Origin: Magnetospirillum molischianum DSM 120
GTDB taxonomy: Bacteria > Pseudomonadota > Alphaproteobacteria > Rhodospirillales > Magnetospirillaceae
Assembly: GCF_000294655.1 (NCBI RefSeq)
Contig: NZ_CAHP01000028.1
Coordinates: forward strand, 86,587 to 150,586
Direction of reading: 5' to 3'
Length of the DNA: 64,000 nucleotides
The translations under genes and the position numbers were made by a program. The notes beneath the pieces are model-generated. The model ran no database searches and was not told where the DNA came from. It saw nothing but the letters and a program-made list of their open reading frames with translations. Below are positions 36,136 to 50,056 of the stretch, piece after piece. The first letter of the stretch is position 1. Every line of letters begins with the position of its first letter.

Positions 36136-37396
36136 GGCCGGGAGGGAGGCGGGTGTCGAGATCGCACAGAGTTTTCTCGACCTGGGTCTGAGTCAGATTC
36201 TCGACCTTCGACAGATCGGCGGCGCGCAGGTCGGCCCCGACCAGGATAGCGCCTTTCATATCGGCTCCAGCCAGTCGGGCGCGCGACAGGACCGCGCCGG
36301 ACAGGTCGCAGCCGCGCAGGGCCGCGCCTTCCAGATTACTAAGGTCAAGACGGGCATGGCGTAGCGTCGCGACGCCCAGATCGGCTCCGCCCAGATCGGC
36401 GGCGGACAGGATGGCGCGGCGGAAATCCGATCCATCCAGCCGGGCGCGGGCCAGACAGGCGTCGGACAGGTCCGCCTCGCGAAACGATGCCTGAGGCAAA
36501 ACCGCTTCGGTCAGATCAGCTCCGGCCAGATCGCGGCTGGCGACGTTGGCGCGTTGCCCCTCTGCTGCGCTGGTCTCAAGCCATTTGCCGTGCTCGGCAA
36601 TAATCGCCGACAAATCGAAACGAGCGACATCGCCACCAATACGGGCGACGTGTCCAGATGCGGCCATGGCGTCCAGCCAAGCCTGCTTACGCCGTTTTCT
36701 TTCGGCCTCGGCATCGAACGGGGGCGGGGCAAGGTCGTCGTCGCCAAGACGGCTCGTCGGACGGACGGATAGCGCGGCCAGATCGTCGTCGCCCAGGGTT
36801 CCACCGGAAATCCGTCGGATTGGGGCAGGCTCTGCCTGGGGTGAAAACGTCGTTGGAGCGGAGGGGGACGGAGGAGCCGGGGGCGGGGCGGCATCGGCGA
36901 CAGTGGTCACGGAGGACGCGGGAACGGCGCGGACGTGGCTTGGTCTCGCCCGGTCATGGCTGGCCGTGGGGGCGGGCATCCGGATGGGATCGGCCAGGGT
37001 ATCGGCGACCCGTAGCGTCAGTTCGTGGCCCGATACTGGCTTTGGCACCATTCCCTCGATCCCCAGGGCGCGGGCGTGATCGACCGTGCCTTTCAGGGCC
37101 GAGGATGCGACCGCCAGAATGGGGAGTGGGCCTGTGGCGTGACTGCGCAAGCGCTCAATCACCGTAAGCCCGTCGTCGGGCGTCCCGGTCAGATCGACGA
37201 TCGCCAGATCGGCACCGCGCTGGAACAGATCAATCGTCTCGGCGACGCCGCCATAGGCGATGATCTCGCGTGTAGCGAGCTTCTTAAATGTCTGGCGTAC
37301 CAGGAAACGGAATTGTTCATCCGTGCTGAACACCATAAGGCGAACGTTTTTCCAATCGGTACGGCGCCCGCCATCGGCGTGGCTGGGATGTCGCAT
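36110..37396 (-). CDS. Receiver-pentapeptide-repeat fusion protein
   Basis: 428 residues from ATG 37394-37396, weak AAGGCG upstream. An N-terminal receiver-like domain (about 15-135) has L-A-I-V-D-L-T-G at the phospho-Asp site and V-P-K-P-V at the Lys. The first acidic pair is in F-S-T-D-E-Q. A Pro/Ala/Ser-rich linker (about 140-230) follows, then a helical segment and about 20 pentapeptide units of the A-D-L-x-x form (about 300-410), which fold as a right-handed beta helix. There is no DNA-binding or enzymatic output domain, so phosphorylation probably changes a binding surface. Role unknown. It diverges from the ABC exporter gene. Confidence 0.82.
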   Translation of the reverse strand: MRHPSHADGGRRTDWKNVRLMVFSTDEQFRFLVRQTFKKLATREIIAYGGVAETIDLFQRGADLAIVDLTGTPDDGLTVIERLRSHATGPLPILAVASSALKGTVDHARALGIEGMVPKPVSGHELTLRVADTLADPIRMPAPTASHDRARPSHVRAVPASSVTTVADAAPPPAPPSPSAPTTFSPQAEPAPIRRISGGTLGDDDLAALSVRPTSRLGDDDLAPPPFDAEAERKRRKQAWLDAMAASGHVARIGGDVARFDLSAIIAEHGKWLETSAAEGQRANVASRDLAGADLTEAVLPQASFREADLSDACLARARLDGSDFRRAILSAADLGGADLGVATLRHARLDLSNLEGAALRGCDLSGAVLSRARLAGADMKGAILVGADLRAADLSKVENLTQTQVEKTLCDLDTRLPPGLNRPPGQE

Positions 37397-37528
37397 GATC
37401 GAGCGCCTTTCTTCTGCCTGTGCGTACAGATAGGCATACTTTCGTCGAACTGCAATTGTCTGGATCAAATGTCTGGTGCGCCACCTTGTCCTGTTGCGGC
37501 GCGCGGGATGGGTCGCCATGATGCAGCG

Positions 37529-39391
37529 ATGCGAAGCAAGCGATCTCCCTCGACCTGGGACCGGGCGCGCGGGCATGGTGCCGCCGCCGATTGGTCCACC
37601 ATCCGCGCCCTGCTCCCCAGTCTCTGGCCCGAGGGCGAACCCGGCCTCCGTCTACGGGTGGTGGTGGCGATGTTCCTCCTGGCGTTAGCCAAGGGGGTCA
37701 CCGTGACGGTTCCGCTGATCTATAAACACGCGGTCGATGCTCTGTCGCAGCATCCCGGCAGTGGCGCGGTGGTGGCTGTGCCGCTGGGGTTGCTGCTGGC
37801 TTATGGTGTGGCGCGCGTGCTGGCGGGCACGTTTGGCGAGTTACGCGATATCGTCTTTGTCAAAGTTGCTCAAAGGGCGATTCGGACCACTGGGCTTGAT
37901 GTCTTCCGGCACCTTCACCAATTGGGCCTGCGCTTTCACCTCGACCGTCAGACCGGCGGTGTCACGCGGGCGATCGAGCGCGGCACAAAAGCGATCGAGT
38001 TCCTGCTTCACTTCCTGTTGTTCAGTATCCTGCCGACGCTGCTGGAAATCGCGATGGTGACGGCGGTTCTCTGGGGGCTTTACGATTCCGGTTTCGCCTT
38101 GATCACGGTCGGCACCATCGCCGTCTATATCGCGTTTACCTTCGCCGTGACGGAATGGCGCACCAAATTCCGCCGCCGGATGAATGAAACGGAGTCGGAG
38201 GCGGCAGCCAAGGCCATTGATTCGCTGCTGAACTTTGAGACGGTCAAGTATTTCTGCAACGAAAAGCACGAGGCTGGGCGTTACGATTCATCGCTGCATA
38301 TCTACGAAGCCGCAGCCATAAAATCCAAGGTCTCGCTGTCGCTGCTCAATATAGGTCAGGGCGCGATCATTGCTGTCGGCCTGACGCTGGTGATGATTCA
38401 GGCGGCGCAGGGTGTTGCCGAGGGACGGATGACGGTCGGCGATTTCGTTCTGGTGAATTCCTATCTGGTTCAGTTGTATTTGCCGCTGAACTTCCTGGGC
38501 GCGGTCTATCGAGAAATACGCCAGTCGCTGACCGATCTGGAATCGATGTTCCGTCTGCTGCGAGAGCCTGCCGAGATCAAGGACGCTTCAGATGCCCAAG
38601 AGTTGGAGGTCTATGGCGGCGAAATCCGCTTCGAAGACGTTCGTTTCGGATACGACGCGGATCGCCAAATTCTGGGCGGGGTGAGCTTCGTTGTTCCCGC
38701 CGGGCGTACCGTTGCCATCGTCGGCGCATCGGGGGCGGGAAAAAGCACGATTTCGCGGCTGCTGTTCCGCTTCTATGAGGTCGGTTCCGGCGCAATTCGT
38801 ATCGATGGTCAGGATATTCGCGAGGTAACCCAGGATTCTCTGCGTGCCTCGATCGGAATCGTGCCTCAGGACACAGTGCTGTTCAACGACACCATCCGTT
38901 ACAACATCGCCTATGGCCGTCCCGCCGCCGGTCCCGACGAGATTGAGGAGGCGGCGCGCCTAGCTCGTATTCACGATTTCGTCGTTTCGTTGCCTCAGGG
39001 ATACGATACCAGGGTCGGTGAACGCGGATTGAAGCTGTCCGGTGGCGAGAAGCAGCGTGTCGCTATTGCCCGCACGATCCTGAAACGTCCGGCGATCCTG
39101 ATTTTTGACGAAGCGACCAGCGCGCTCGACACTCAGACCGAAAAGGAAATTCAGGTGTCGCTGCGTGAGGTCTCACGTAACCGAACCACCTTGATCATCG
39201 CGCATCGTCTCTCGACCGTGGTCGATGCTGACGAAATTTTGGTGCTCGACCGTGGATTGGTGGTCGAACGCGGCCGCCACGACGTATTGGTGGCCGCCGA
39301 TGGCCGTTATGCTCAGATGTGGCGACGCCAACAAGACGTCAGCGACCTGAAGCTCCGGCTGGCTGAAACGAAAGAAAGGCAGGGACAGTGA
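37529..39391 (+). CDS. Atm1/HMT1-type ABC exporter, fused membrane and ATPase domains
   Basis: 620 residues from ATG 37529; 37508 is an alternative start and neither has a strong ribosome site. A six-helix type IV membrane domain (about 40-340) contains R-A-I-E-R-G-T-K-A-I-E-F and F-E-T-V-K-Y-F, hallmarks of the Atm1/ABCB7/HMT1 group. The ATPase domain has G-A-S-G-A-G-K-S-T, L-S-G-G-E-K-Q-R-V, L-I-F-D-E-A-T-S-A-L-D and I-A-H-R-L-S-T. Relatives export glutathione-linked metal, sulfur or persulfide compounds. It forms a homodimer. A 30-codon frame and tpiA follow with overlapping stops and starts, so it may be co-transcribed with them. Confidence 0.92.
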   Translation: MRSKRSPSTWDRARGHGAAADWSTIRALLPSLWPEGEPGLRLRVVVAMFLLALAKGVTVTVPLIYKHAVDALSQHPGSGAVVAVPLGLLLAYGVARVLAGTFGELRDIVFVKVAQRAIRTTGLDVFRHLHQLGLRFHLDRQTGGVTRAIERGTKAIEFLLHFLLFSILPTLLEIAMVTAVLWGLYDSGFALITVGTIAVYIAFTFAVTEWRTKFRRRMNETESEAAAKAIDSLLNFETVKYFCNEKHEAGRYDSSLHIYEAAAIKSKVSLSLLNIGQGAIIAVGLTLVMIQAAQGVAEGRMTVGDFVLVNSYLVQLYLPLNFLGAVYREIRQSLTDLESMFRLLREPAEIKDASDAQELEVYGGEIRFEDVRFGYDADRQILGGVSFVVPAGRTVAIVGASGAGKSTISRLLFRFYEVGSGAIRIDGQDIREVTQDSLRASIGIVPQDTVLFNDTIRYNIAYGRPAAGPDEIEEAARLARIHDFVVSLPQGYDTRVGERGLKLSGGEKQRVAIARTILKRPAILIFDEATSALDTQTEKEIQVSLREVSRNRTTLIIAHRLSTVVDADEILVLDRGLVVERGRHDVLVAADGRYAQMWRRQQDVSDLKLRLAETKERQGQ

Positions 39392-39480
39392 CCCAAGTCC
39401 ATGCGAGTTTTGTGGTTTTGTTTGGGGCGGGTCTGTTGGGATGGTATATCCCGAAGAAAGGGGAGGAGATCATTAGATGA
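39388..39480 (+). CDS. Possible 30-residue membrane peptide between ABC exporter and tpiA
   Basis: A GTG-initiated 30-codon frame whose start overlaps the ABC gene stop (GTGA) and whose stop overlaps the tpiA start (ATGA). It would encode a hydrophobic core F-V-V-L-F-G-A-G-L-L-G-W followed by a basic/acidic tail P-K-K-G-E-E. The tail codons also supply the GGGGAGGAG ribosome site of tpiA. This could be a small membrane peptide, or a coupling frame that carries ribosomes to tpiA, or chance. No ribosome site stronger than the upstream CAGGGACA is seen. Confidence 0.35.
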   Translation: MTQVHASFVVLFGAGLLGWYIPKKGEEIIR

Positions 39481-40235
39481 GTATCCGTCGCAAGCTGATT
39501 GCCGGGAATTGGAAGATGAACGGCACGATGGCTGATTCTGCCGATTTGGCGGGCGCTCTCGCGGACCGATGGATGAAAGGCCCTCGCCCGGACTGCGATC
39601 TGCTGGTCTGTCCGCCGTTTCCTCTGATTGTGCCGGTTGTCGCTGCCCTGGCCGGAACCGAGGTCGCGGTTGGAGCTCAGGATTGCCATGCTAAACCGGC
39701 TGGGGCTCATACTGGCGATGTAGCCGCACCGTTATTGAGCGATCTCGGCTGCCGTGCGGTGATCGTTGGTCATTCCGAGCGCCGCGCCGACCATGGCGAG
39801 ACCGACGCGATAGTCAAGGCGAAGGCCGAGGCCGCGCTGTCCGCTGGCCTGATTGCGATTGTCTGCGTTGGCGAGACGCTGGAGCAGCGCGAGGCTGGCC
39901 GCACGTTAGAGGTCAACCGCAGCCAATTGCGCGGGTCCCTGCCTGTCGGGGCAACTGCCGCCAATATCGTGATTGCCTATGAACCGGTTTGGGCGATCGG
40001 TACCGGCCGGGTCGCCACGCCCGCCCAGGCCCAGGAAGTTCACGCCGTGCTGCGAACTGAACTGGCTTTGCTGCTGGGTGAAGAGCTGGCCGCCGCCACT
40101 CGCATTCTCTATGGCGGTTCGATGAAGCCTGATAATGCCGCCGAACTTCTGTCCCTCGCCGATGTCGATGGGGGGCTGATCGGCGGGGCCAGCTTGAAGG
40201 CTGCGGATTTTTGGGCGATCGCCGCCGCCTGCTGA
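39477..40235 (+). CDS. tpiA: Triosephosphate isomerase
   Basis: 252 residues. Catalytic residues are in G-N-W-K-M-N (Lys13), V-G-H-S-E-R-R (His) and A-Y-E-P-V-W-A-I-G-T-G (Glu). The phosphate loop I-L-Y-G-G-S-M-K-P is present. It interconverts dihydroxyacetone phosphate and glyceraldehyde-3-phosphate. It begins the conserved alphaproteobacterial run tpiA-secG-pyrG-kdsA-eno. GGGGAGGAG sits 7 bases before the ATG. Confidence 0.97.
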   Translation: MSIRRKLIAGNWKMNGTMADSADLAGALADRWMKGPRPDCDLLVCPPFPLIVPVVAALAGTEVAVGAQDCHAKPAGAHTGDVAAPLLSDLGCRAVIVGHSERRADHGETDAIVKAKAEAALSAGLIAIVCVGETLEQREAGRTLEVNRSQLRGSLPVGATAANIVIAYEPVWAIGTGRVATPAQAQEVHAVLRTELALLLGEELAAATRILYGGSMKPDNAAELLSLADVDGGLIGGASLKAADFWAIAAAC

Positions 40236-40311
40236 ATGGCGCTGGGGATAACTTTGCACTAGCCTTCCTTTGCGACCGGGTCTAAAAACGCCCGATGCAA
40301 TTCCATCCCCG

Positions 40312-40341
40312 ACCGGGAGCAGTGTTCGAATGGACCCGGCT
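40312..40341 (+). promoter_or_regulatory. Leader hairpin before secG
   Basis: GACCGGGAGC (40312-40321) can pair with GCTCCCGGTC (40340-40349 region) across a loop of about 18 bases, upstream of the secG start. No T-run follows, so a leader or processing hairpin is likelier than a terminator. Confidence 0.35.
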
Positions 40342-40386
40342 CCCGGTCGGACGGATTCCCGGTGCAAATTCCCTGGTGGTCGATAC

Positions 40387-40719
40387 ATGGACTTTTTTCC
40401 GATCATTCTGGTCATCCACATCCTCCTCGCGCTCGCCCTGGTTGGGGTGATCCTGCTTCAGCGGAGCGAGGGGGGCGCGTTGGGTATCGGCGGCAGCAGT
40501 GGCGGCGGACTGATGTCCGGCCGGTCTGCTGGCAATCTGCTGACCCGGACCACCGCGATCATCGCCGCTCTGTTCTTTTCGACCAGCATGATTCTTGCGC
40601 TGATCGCCAGCCATCGTTCCGGCGAAGGGTCGCCTTTCGATAAGGTGCAGGTTCAGGCTCCGGTTGCTCCGGCGGCTCCCGCCGAACCTGCCGTTCCCAG
40701 CGCGCCTTTGGCACGCTGA
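40387..40719 (+). CDS. secG: Preprotein translocase subunit SecG
   Basis: 110 residues from ATG 40387. Two membrane helices (about 4-22 and 55-75) flank the conserved Q-R-S-E-G-G-A-L-G-I-G-G-S-S-G-G loop. The C-terminal tail is Pro/Ala-rich and low complexity. SecG sits beside SecYE and assists protein export. The ribosome site is weak. The 150-bp tpiA-secG spacer holds a possible fold around GACCGGGAGC/GCTCCCGGTC (40312-40341), which could be a leader hairpin. Confidence 0.95.
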   Translation: MDFFPIILVIHILLALALVGVILLQRSEGGALGIGGSSGGGLMSGRSAGNLLTRTTAIIAALFFSTSMILALIASHRSGEGSPFDKVQVQAPVAPAAPAEPAVPSAPLAR

Positions 40720-40861
40720 CCGTGGCTGTGGTCCCGAGGGCGCGGAGCGTCCACGGGGTCGTTCGATGTGTGAAACGTCTTTGGTCGGACTTATTTCCGG
40801 CGTTCTGAGTGAACGTTTCGGCTCTAGAGGCCGTTGCCAGGGCGATTCTTGACTTGGGTAA

Positions 40862-42505
<1,644 letters not shown>

Positions 42506-42523
42506 CATAAGGGGTTGGGGCGT

Positions 42524-44669
<2,146 letters not shown>

Positions 44670-44684
44670 TTCCCAAGAGAACGG

Positions 44685-44715
44685 GGCCGGAGAGGGTAAC
44701 CTCTCCGGCCTTATT
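44685..44715 (+). terminator. Rho-independent-type hairpin after eno
   Basis: GGCCGGAGAGG (44685-44695) pairs with its complement at 44700-44710 across a GTAA tetraloop, followed by TTATT. An 11-bp GC-rich stem 15 bases after the eno stop makes a good terminator despite the short T-run. The rest of the 195-bp spacer to ppiD shows no gene. Confidence 0.75.
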
Positions 44716-44864
44716 CCCTCTGGGGTAGGGCAAACCTCCCGCGTCAATTCCATGTTGCGGGGGCTCTTTCCTCTCCTTATGATGCGGTTTCCCTGGCGAA
44801 TGACGCCTCCCGAACGGGTCGCGCCGCCGTCCCTTTCCCCCCAACCGGGACACATTCAACGCCG

Positions 44865-46736
44865 ATGCTCGACGTTTTTCGCAAATTCTCGAAGACATGG
44901 GTGGTCAGGCTGCTGTTCGCCCTGCTTGCTCTCAGTTTCGTGGTCTGGGGGGTTGGCGATGTCATTCGCGGCGGTGCCAGCCGCGGTCCCGCGATCGAGG
45001 TCGGCCACACCGCCGTATCGGTGACCGAAGTTCAATCCGAGTTCAAGCGCGAGGTCGAGCGTCTCCAGCCCCTGTTCGGTGGAAAACTGACGGCCGAGGA
45101 AGCCCGCAAGCTCGGTATCATGGATCGCACCATCGATACCGTCATTACCCGTTCGCTGATCGATGAAGCCGGGCGCGGTCTGGGGCTTGTCGCCGTTGAC
45201 GATGTGATCCTGCGCCGGGTTACCGCTAACCCTGCTTTTCGTGGTCCCACCGGGCAGTTCGACCGCGATCTGTTCCGCTCGCGTCTGTCTCGCGCCAGCA
45301 TGAGCGAAGAGATGTTCCTCCGGGCCGAACGCGGCAACATGATCCGCAATCAGATGGCCGAGTCCCTGGCTGGCGGTATCCAGGCCCCCGTGTCTATGGC
45401 CGATCCGCTCCTGCGTTGGCGCGAAGAGCGTCGTGTGGCAGAGACCATTCAGGTCGCCGACGAGAGCGTGCCTTTGCCCGCCGCTCCTGACGCGGCCACG
45501 CTTGACGCTTATTACCATGCTAACGCGACCCGGTTCATGGCTCCCGAATTCCGTGCTTTGACCGTCCTGCTGTTGCGTCCGGCCGATATCGCCGCCGGAA
45601 TCGATATCGACGAGATGATGGTCCGCGAGTCCTATCAGCAGCGCTCTGAAGAATTCTCGACCCCCGAACGCCGTCAGGTCACTCAGATCGTTGTCGATGG
45701 CCAGTCCGATGTGGCGCGTGCATATGAATTGCAGGGGCAGGGCAGGGATCTGCCCGCCATCGCCAAGGCGTTGGGTCGCGACATCATCGACCTCGGTTGG
45801 GTCGAGCGTCGTGATCTCCCCGAGGGGCTTGCTGAAGCGGTGTTCCGTCTTGATGCGGGGGCAACCGGACAGCCCGTAAAGACTGCCCTGGGGTGGCATG
45901 TCGTTCGCGTCGGTGCGGTTCAGCCCGGTCGGGTCCAGCCTTTCGCCGATGTCCGTGCCAAGGTCGAGCAGGATTTGCGGCGCGAGAAATCTCTCGACGG
46001 ACTTTCTGAACTGTCGAACAAAGTTGAGGATGCCTTGGGTGGCGGTGCCACTCTTGAGGAAGCTGCGTCCCGTTTCTCCCTGAAAGTGGTCAAGATTGCG
46101 GCCGTCGATGCCCAGGGGCGTGGCCCCAACGGCAAGCCTGTTGCCGATTTACCCAAATCGGACCAGTTCCTCGACGTTGGCTTCCATACCGATATCGGGA
46201 CGGAAAGCCCGCTGACCGAAGTGCCGGAGAATGGGTATTTCCTGCTTCGCGTCGATCAGGCCACTCCGCCCGCGCCGCGTCCGCTGGCCGACATCAAGGC
46301 CGAAGTCGTGTCACGTTGGCAGGCAGAACGCCGTCACGAGGCAGCTCGTGACAAGGCCCAGCGTCTGGTTGAACGGCTGAAATCCGGCGAGAGCATCGCT
46401 ACGGTGGCTCAGTCCTCAGGTCTACGCGCCGAAAAGACCAAGCCGTTTCTGCGGGAAAACAGTGAGGGTGTGACGTTGCCCCCCGCTTTGATCACCGGCC
46501 TGTTCGCTGCAAAGTCTGGCGAGGTGGTTACCGGCGATCTGCCTGGTGCCACTCTGGTCGCCCGTCTTGCCGAGGTGATTCCTTTTACCGCCGATCCTTC
46601 TTCCCCGGTTGTCGAGTCCGGTCGCCGCCGTGTCTCACAAGGCGTTGCCAACGATATCGCCGACCAGTTCATCGCCTCCTTGAATGCTTCGATTGGCGTC
46701 AAGGTGGATAAGCAGCAACTCAGCAACGAAGAGTAA
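44865..46736 (+). CDS. ppiD: PpiD-like periplasmic peptidyl-prolyl isomerase/chaperone
   Basis: 623 residues. One N-terminal membrane helix (about 13-32, V-V-R-L-L-F-A-L-L-A-L-S-F-V-V-W-G-V-G) anchors a long periplasmic part. That part has a SurA-like chaperone region, a parvulin domain (about 265-360, with G-W-H-V-V-R-V) and a second C-terminal SurA-like part. It helps proteins leaving the Sec translocon fold. The stop is 2 bases before the trpE start, so the two genes are tightly linked, an arrangement seen in other alphaproteobacteria. Confidence 0.92.
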   Translation: MLDVFRKFSKTWVVRLLFALLALSFVVWGVGDVIRGGASRGPAIEVGHTAVSVTEVQSEFKREVERLQPLFGGKLTAEEARKLGIMDRTIDTVITRSLIDEAGRGLGLVAVDDVILRRVTANPAFRGPTGQFDRDLFRSRLSRASMSEEMFLRAERGNMIRNQMAESLAGGIQAPVSMADPLLRWREERRVAETIQVADESVPLPAAPDAATLDAYYHANATRFMAPEFRALTVLLLRPADIAAGIDIDEMMVRESYQQRSEEFSTPERRQVTQIVVDGQSDVARAYELQGQGRDLPAIAKALGRDIIDLGWVERRDLPEGLAEAVFRLDAGATGQPVKTALGWHVVRVGAVQPGRVQPFADVRAKVEQDLRREKSLDGLSELSNKVEDALGGGATLEEAASRFSLKVVKIAAVDAQGRGPNGKPVADLPKSDQFLDVGFHTDIGTESPLTEVPENGYFLLRVDQATPPAPRPLADIKAEVVSRWQAERRHEAARDKAQRLVERLKSGESIATVAQSSGLRAEKTKPFLRENSEGVTLPPALITGLFAAKSGEVVTGDLPGATLVARLAEVIPFTADPSSPVVESGRRRVSQGVANDIADQFIASLNASIGVKVDKQQLSNEE

Positions 46737-46738
46737 TC

Positions 46739-48256
46739 ATGACGATCCAGCCCGCCTTTTCCGCCTTTGCTCAGACCTATAATTCCGGTCGGCCGCAGGT
46801 GGTTTGGCGGGTCTTGGTCGCCGATCTCGAAACACCCGTTTCCGCCTTTCTCAAGCTAGCCAACGGTCAGCCTAACGCCTTTCTGCTTGAATCGGTTGAG
46901 GGAGGGGCGATTAAGGGGCGTTACTCGTTCCTGGGGATGAAGCCCGATTTACTCTGGCGTTGCGAGGGCAATCGCGCCTGGATCAACCGCAATGTCCGTT
47001 CGGGCCAGGACGGGTTTCTGCCCTGTCCTGTTGCGGAGAAATCGGGTGCGCTCGATAGCTTGCGAGCTTTGGTCGCCGAGAGCCGTATCGACATTCCGCC
47101 TCATCTGCCGCCGATGTCGGCGGGGCTGTTTGGGTATATGAGCTACGACATGGTTCGGTTGGCCGAGCGCCTGCCCGATACCAACCCCGATCCGATCGGG
47201 ATTCCCGACGGTATTTACATGCGTCCGTCGATGATGGCGGTGTTCGATAACGTCAATGGTACCCTGACAGCCGTCGCGCCGGTATGGCCGCGCTCAGGGG
47301 TCGATGCCCAGGCCGCCTGGGATCTCGCCTGCGAACGCCTTTCCAATGTGGTCGAGGCGCTGGAACGGCCTCTGCCACTGGCGTATACCGTTGGGGGACG
47401 GGAGGAACATCAGCCGATTCCCGAGCCTCGTATTACTCCTGACCAATATTGTTCTATGGTCGAGAAGGCAAAGGAATATATCGCTGCTGGTGATATATTC
47501 CAGGTGGTTCTGTCGCAGCGTTTGGCTGTTCCTTTCCATCTTCCGCCATTCTCGCTATACCGTTCGTTGCGGCGGCTCAATCCCAGCCCATTCTTGTTTT
47601 TCCTCAATTTCGGCGATTTCCAACTGGTAGGGTCCAGCCCCGAAATTTTGGTTCGTTTGCGCGATGGCAAGGTCACTATCCGCCCGCTGGCCGGAACCCG
47701 TCGGCGTGGCGCGACCTTGGTTGAGGACGAAGCCCTGGCCTCCGATCTACTGGCCGATCCCAAAGAATTGGCCGAGCATCTGATGTTGCTCGATCTTGGC
47801 CGCAATGATGTTGGTCGTGTTGCCTCGATCGGTTCGGTCACCGTTACCCGCAAGATGGTCGTCGAATACTATTCCCATGTCATGCACATTGTTTCCAATG
47901 TCGAAGGGCAGTTGCGCGACGGTTGTGATGCAATGGACGCATTGATGGCTGGCTTCCCTGCGGGAACGACGTCAGGCGCGCCCAAAATTCGGGCGATGTC
48001 GATCATTGATGAACTGGAAAGCGAGCGGCGCTCGTTCTATGCCGGAACCATCGGCTATTTTGATTGCAACGGGAATATGGACACCTGCATCGCCCTGCGC
48101 ACCACCCTGATCAAGGATGGCACGATGTATGTTCAGGCTGGAGCTGGGATTGTTGCCGACTCGGTGCCCCTGACCGAGCATGAGGAATGCATGAACAAAG
48201 CTCGCGCTTTGGTTCGCGCCGCTGAAGACGCCTACGACTACGCTCAGTCACGTTAG
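46739..48256 (+). CDS. trpE: Anthranilate synthase component I
   Basis: 505 residues. The chorismate-binding domain has P-S-P-F-L-F-F-L, I-R-P-L-A-G-T-R-R-R-G, D-L-G-R-N-D-V-G-R and P-A-G-T-T-S-G-A-P-K. The N-terminal L-L-E-S motif matches the feedback tryptophan site. It makes anthranilate from chorismate with TrpG. No trpG, trpD or trpC follows: a terminator ends the unit at once. trpE is usually followed by these genes in alphaproteobacteria, so the operon seems split here. There is no room for a leader-peptide attenuator between ppiD and trpE. Confidence 0.96.
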   Translation: MTIQPAFSAFAQTYNSGRPQVVWRVLVADLETPVSAFLKLANGQPNAFLLESVEGGAIKGRYSFLGMKPDLLWRCEGNRAWINRNVRSGQDGFLPCPVAEKSGALDSLRALVAESRIDIPPHLPPMSAGLFGYMSYDMVRLAERLPDTNPDPIGIPDGIYMRPSMMAVFDNVNGTLTAVAPVWPRSGVDAQAAWDLACERLSNVVEALERPLPLAYTVGGREEHQPIPEPRITPDQYCSMVEKAKEYIAAGDIFQVVLSQRLAVPFHLPPFSLYRSLRRLNPSPFLFFLNFGDFQLVGSSPEILVRLRDGKVTIRPLAGTRRRGATLVEDEALASDLLADPKELAEHLMLLDLGRNDVGRVASIGSVTVTRKMVVEYYSHVMHIVSNVEGQLRDGCDAMDALMAGFPAGTTSGAPKIRAMSIIDELESERRSFYAGTIGYFDCNGNMDTCIALRTTLIKDGTMYVQAGAGIVADSVPLTEHEECMNKARALVRAAEDAYDYAQSR

Positions 48257-48269
48257 ACGTTTCTGTTCT

Positions 48270-48317
48270 GGTCTACCTACGGGGCGTGTAAAGCTGCTGT
48301 AGGTAGACCGTATTTTT
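48270..48317 (+). terminator. Rho-independent terminator after trpE
   Basis: GGTCTACCTAC (48270-48280) pairs perfectly with its complement at 48299-48309 across an 18-base loop, followed by GTATTTTT. It lies 13 bases after the trpE stop and would end the ppiD-trpE transcript. Confidence 0.8.
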
Positions 48318-48462
48318 CGATAAAATCAAACAAAGCCGTGATTTTTCGATTAATCGGAGTTGCATCCGGCTGTGACGAAAGAGTTGTGACGCACTCATCC
48401 TGGATGAAAGTGTCGCTACCGCCTTCCCTGATCGCCGTCAAAAGGCTCTCCTTGGGTCCTGG
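48277..48462 (-). pseudogene. Possible C-terminal remnant of a LysR-type regulator
   Basis: On the minus strand an open frame encodes S-L-L-T-A-I-R-E-G...F-I-Q-D-E-C-V...N-R-K-I-T-A-L-F-D-F-I-E-K-Y-G. This resembles the end of a LysR ligand domain with an internal deletion. Upstream it runs into the transposase remnant, so no intact N-terminus exists here. Weak call; it may be a chance frame. Confidence 0.3.
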
Positions 48463-48750
48463 AGGGATGGGTACCAGATCATCGAATGGTGCGGCAAGCC
48501 GGGGGCTATTCGGGTCGATAACGGCCCCGAATATATCAGCGGCACGCTGATGAAATGGGCCGAGATGCACGGCATCGGCCTCCAACACATCCAGCCCGGC
48601 AAGCCGCAGCAGAACGCCTATGTCGAGCGTTACAACCGGACGATCCGGCGGCATGAATGGCTGGGGTAAATCCTCTTTGAAGCCATCGCGGAGGTGCAGG
48701 ATCACGCGACAGAATGGCTCTGGACCTTAAGGTCTCTGGTCAATCCGTAG
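48463..48750 (+). mobile_element. IS3-family transposase (OrfB) C-terminal remnant
   Basis: Reading from about 48472, the frame gives R-V-D-N-G-P-E-Y-I-S-G-T-L, I-Q-P-G-K-P-Q-Q-N-A-Y-V-E-R-Y-N-R-T and, after an in-frame TAA at 48667-48669, I-L-F-E-A-I-A-E-V-Q...W-L-W-T. These are the second Asp and the Glu regions of an IS3/IS407-type DDE integrase core. The N-terminal half, the first Asp and the terminal repeats are missing, and the frame is broken, so it cannot move itself. It marks old rearrangement downstream of trpE. Confidence 0.85.
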
Positions 48751-49941
<1,191 letters not shown>

Positions 49942-49948
49942 TTCCGCG

Positions 49949-49985
49949 AAGCGCACGTCGGCCACGCGTTGGTGTGCGCTTTTTT
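49949..49985 (+). terminator. Rho-independent terminator after the FecR-like gene
   Basis: AAGCGCAC (49949-49956) pairs with GTGCGCTT (49974-49981), followed by a six-T run ending at 49985. It would partly or fully separate the FecR-like transcript from the cyclase gene, so the three genes are a cluster rather than a strict operon. Confidence 0.75.
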
Positions 49986-50056
49986 CTTCACTGGGGTGAA
50001 GAGACCTCTCGGGTTAACATACCTTCAGAGTATGGGGTCCGGGGCGGAGGGCTGTG

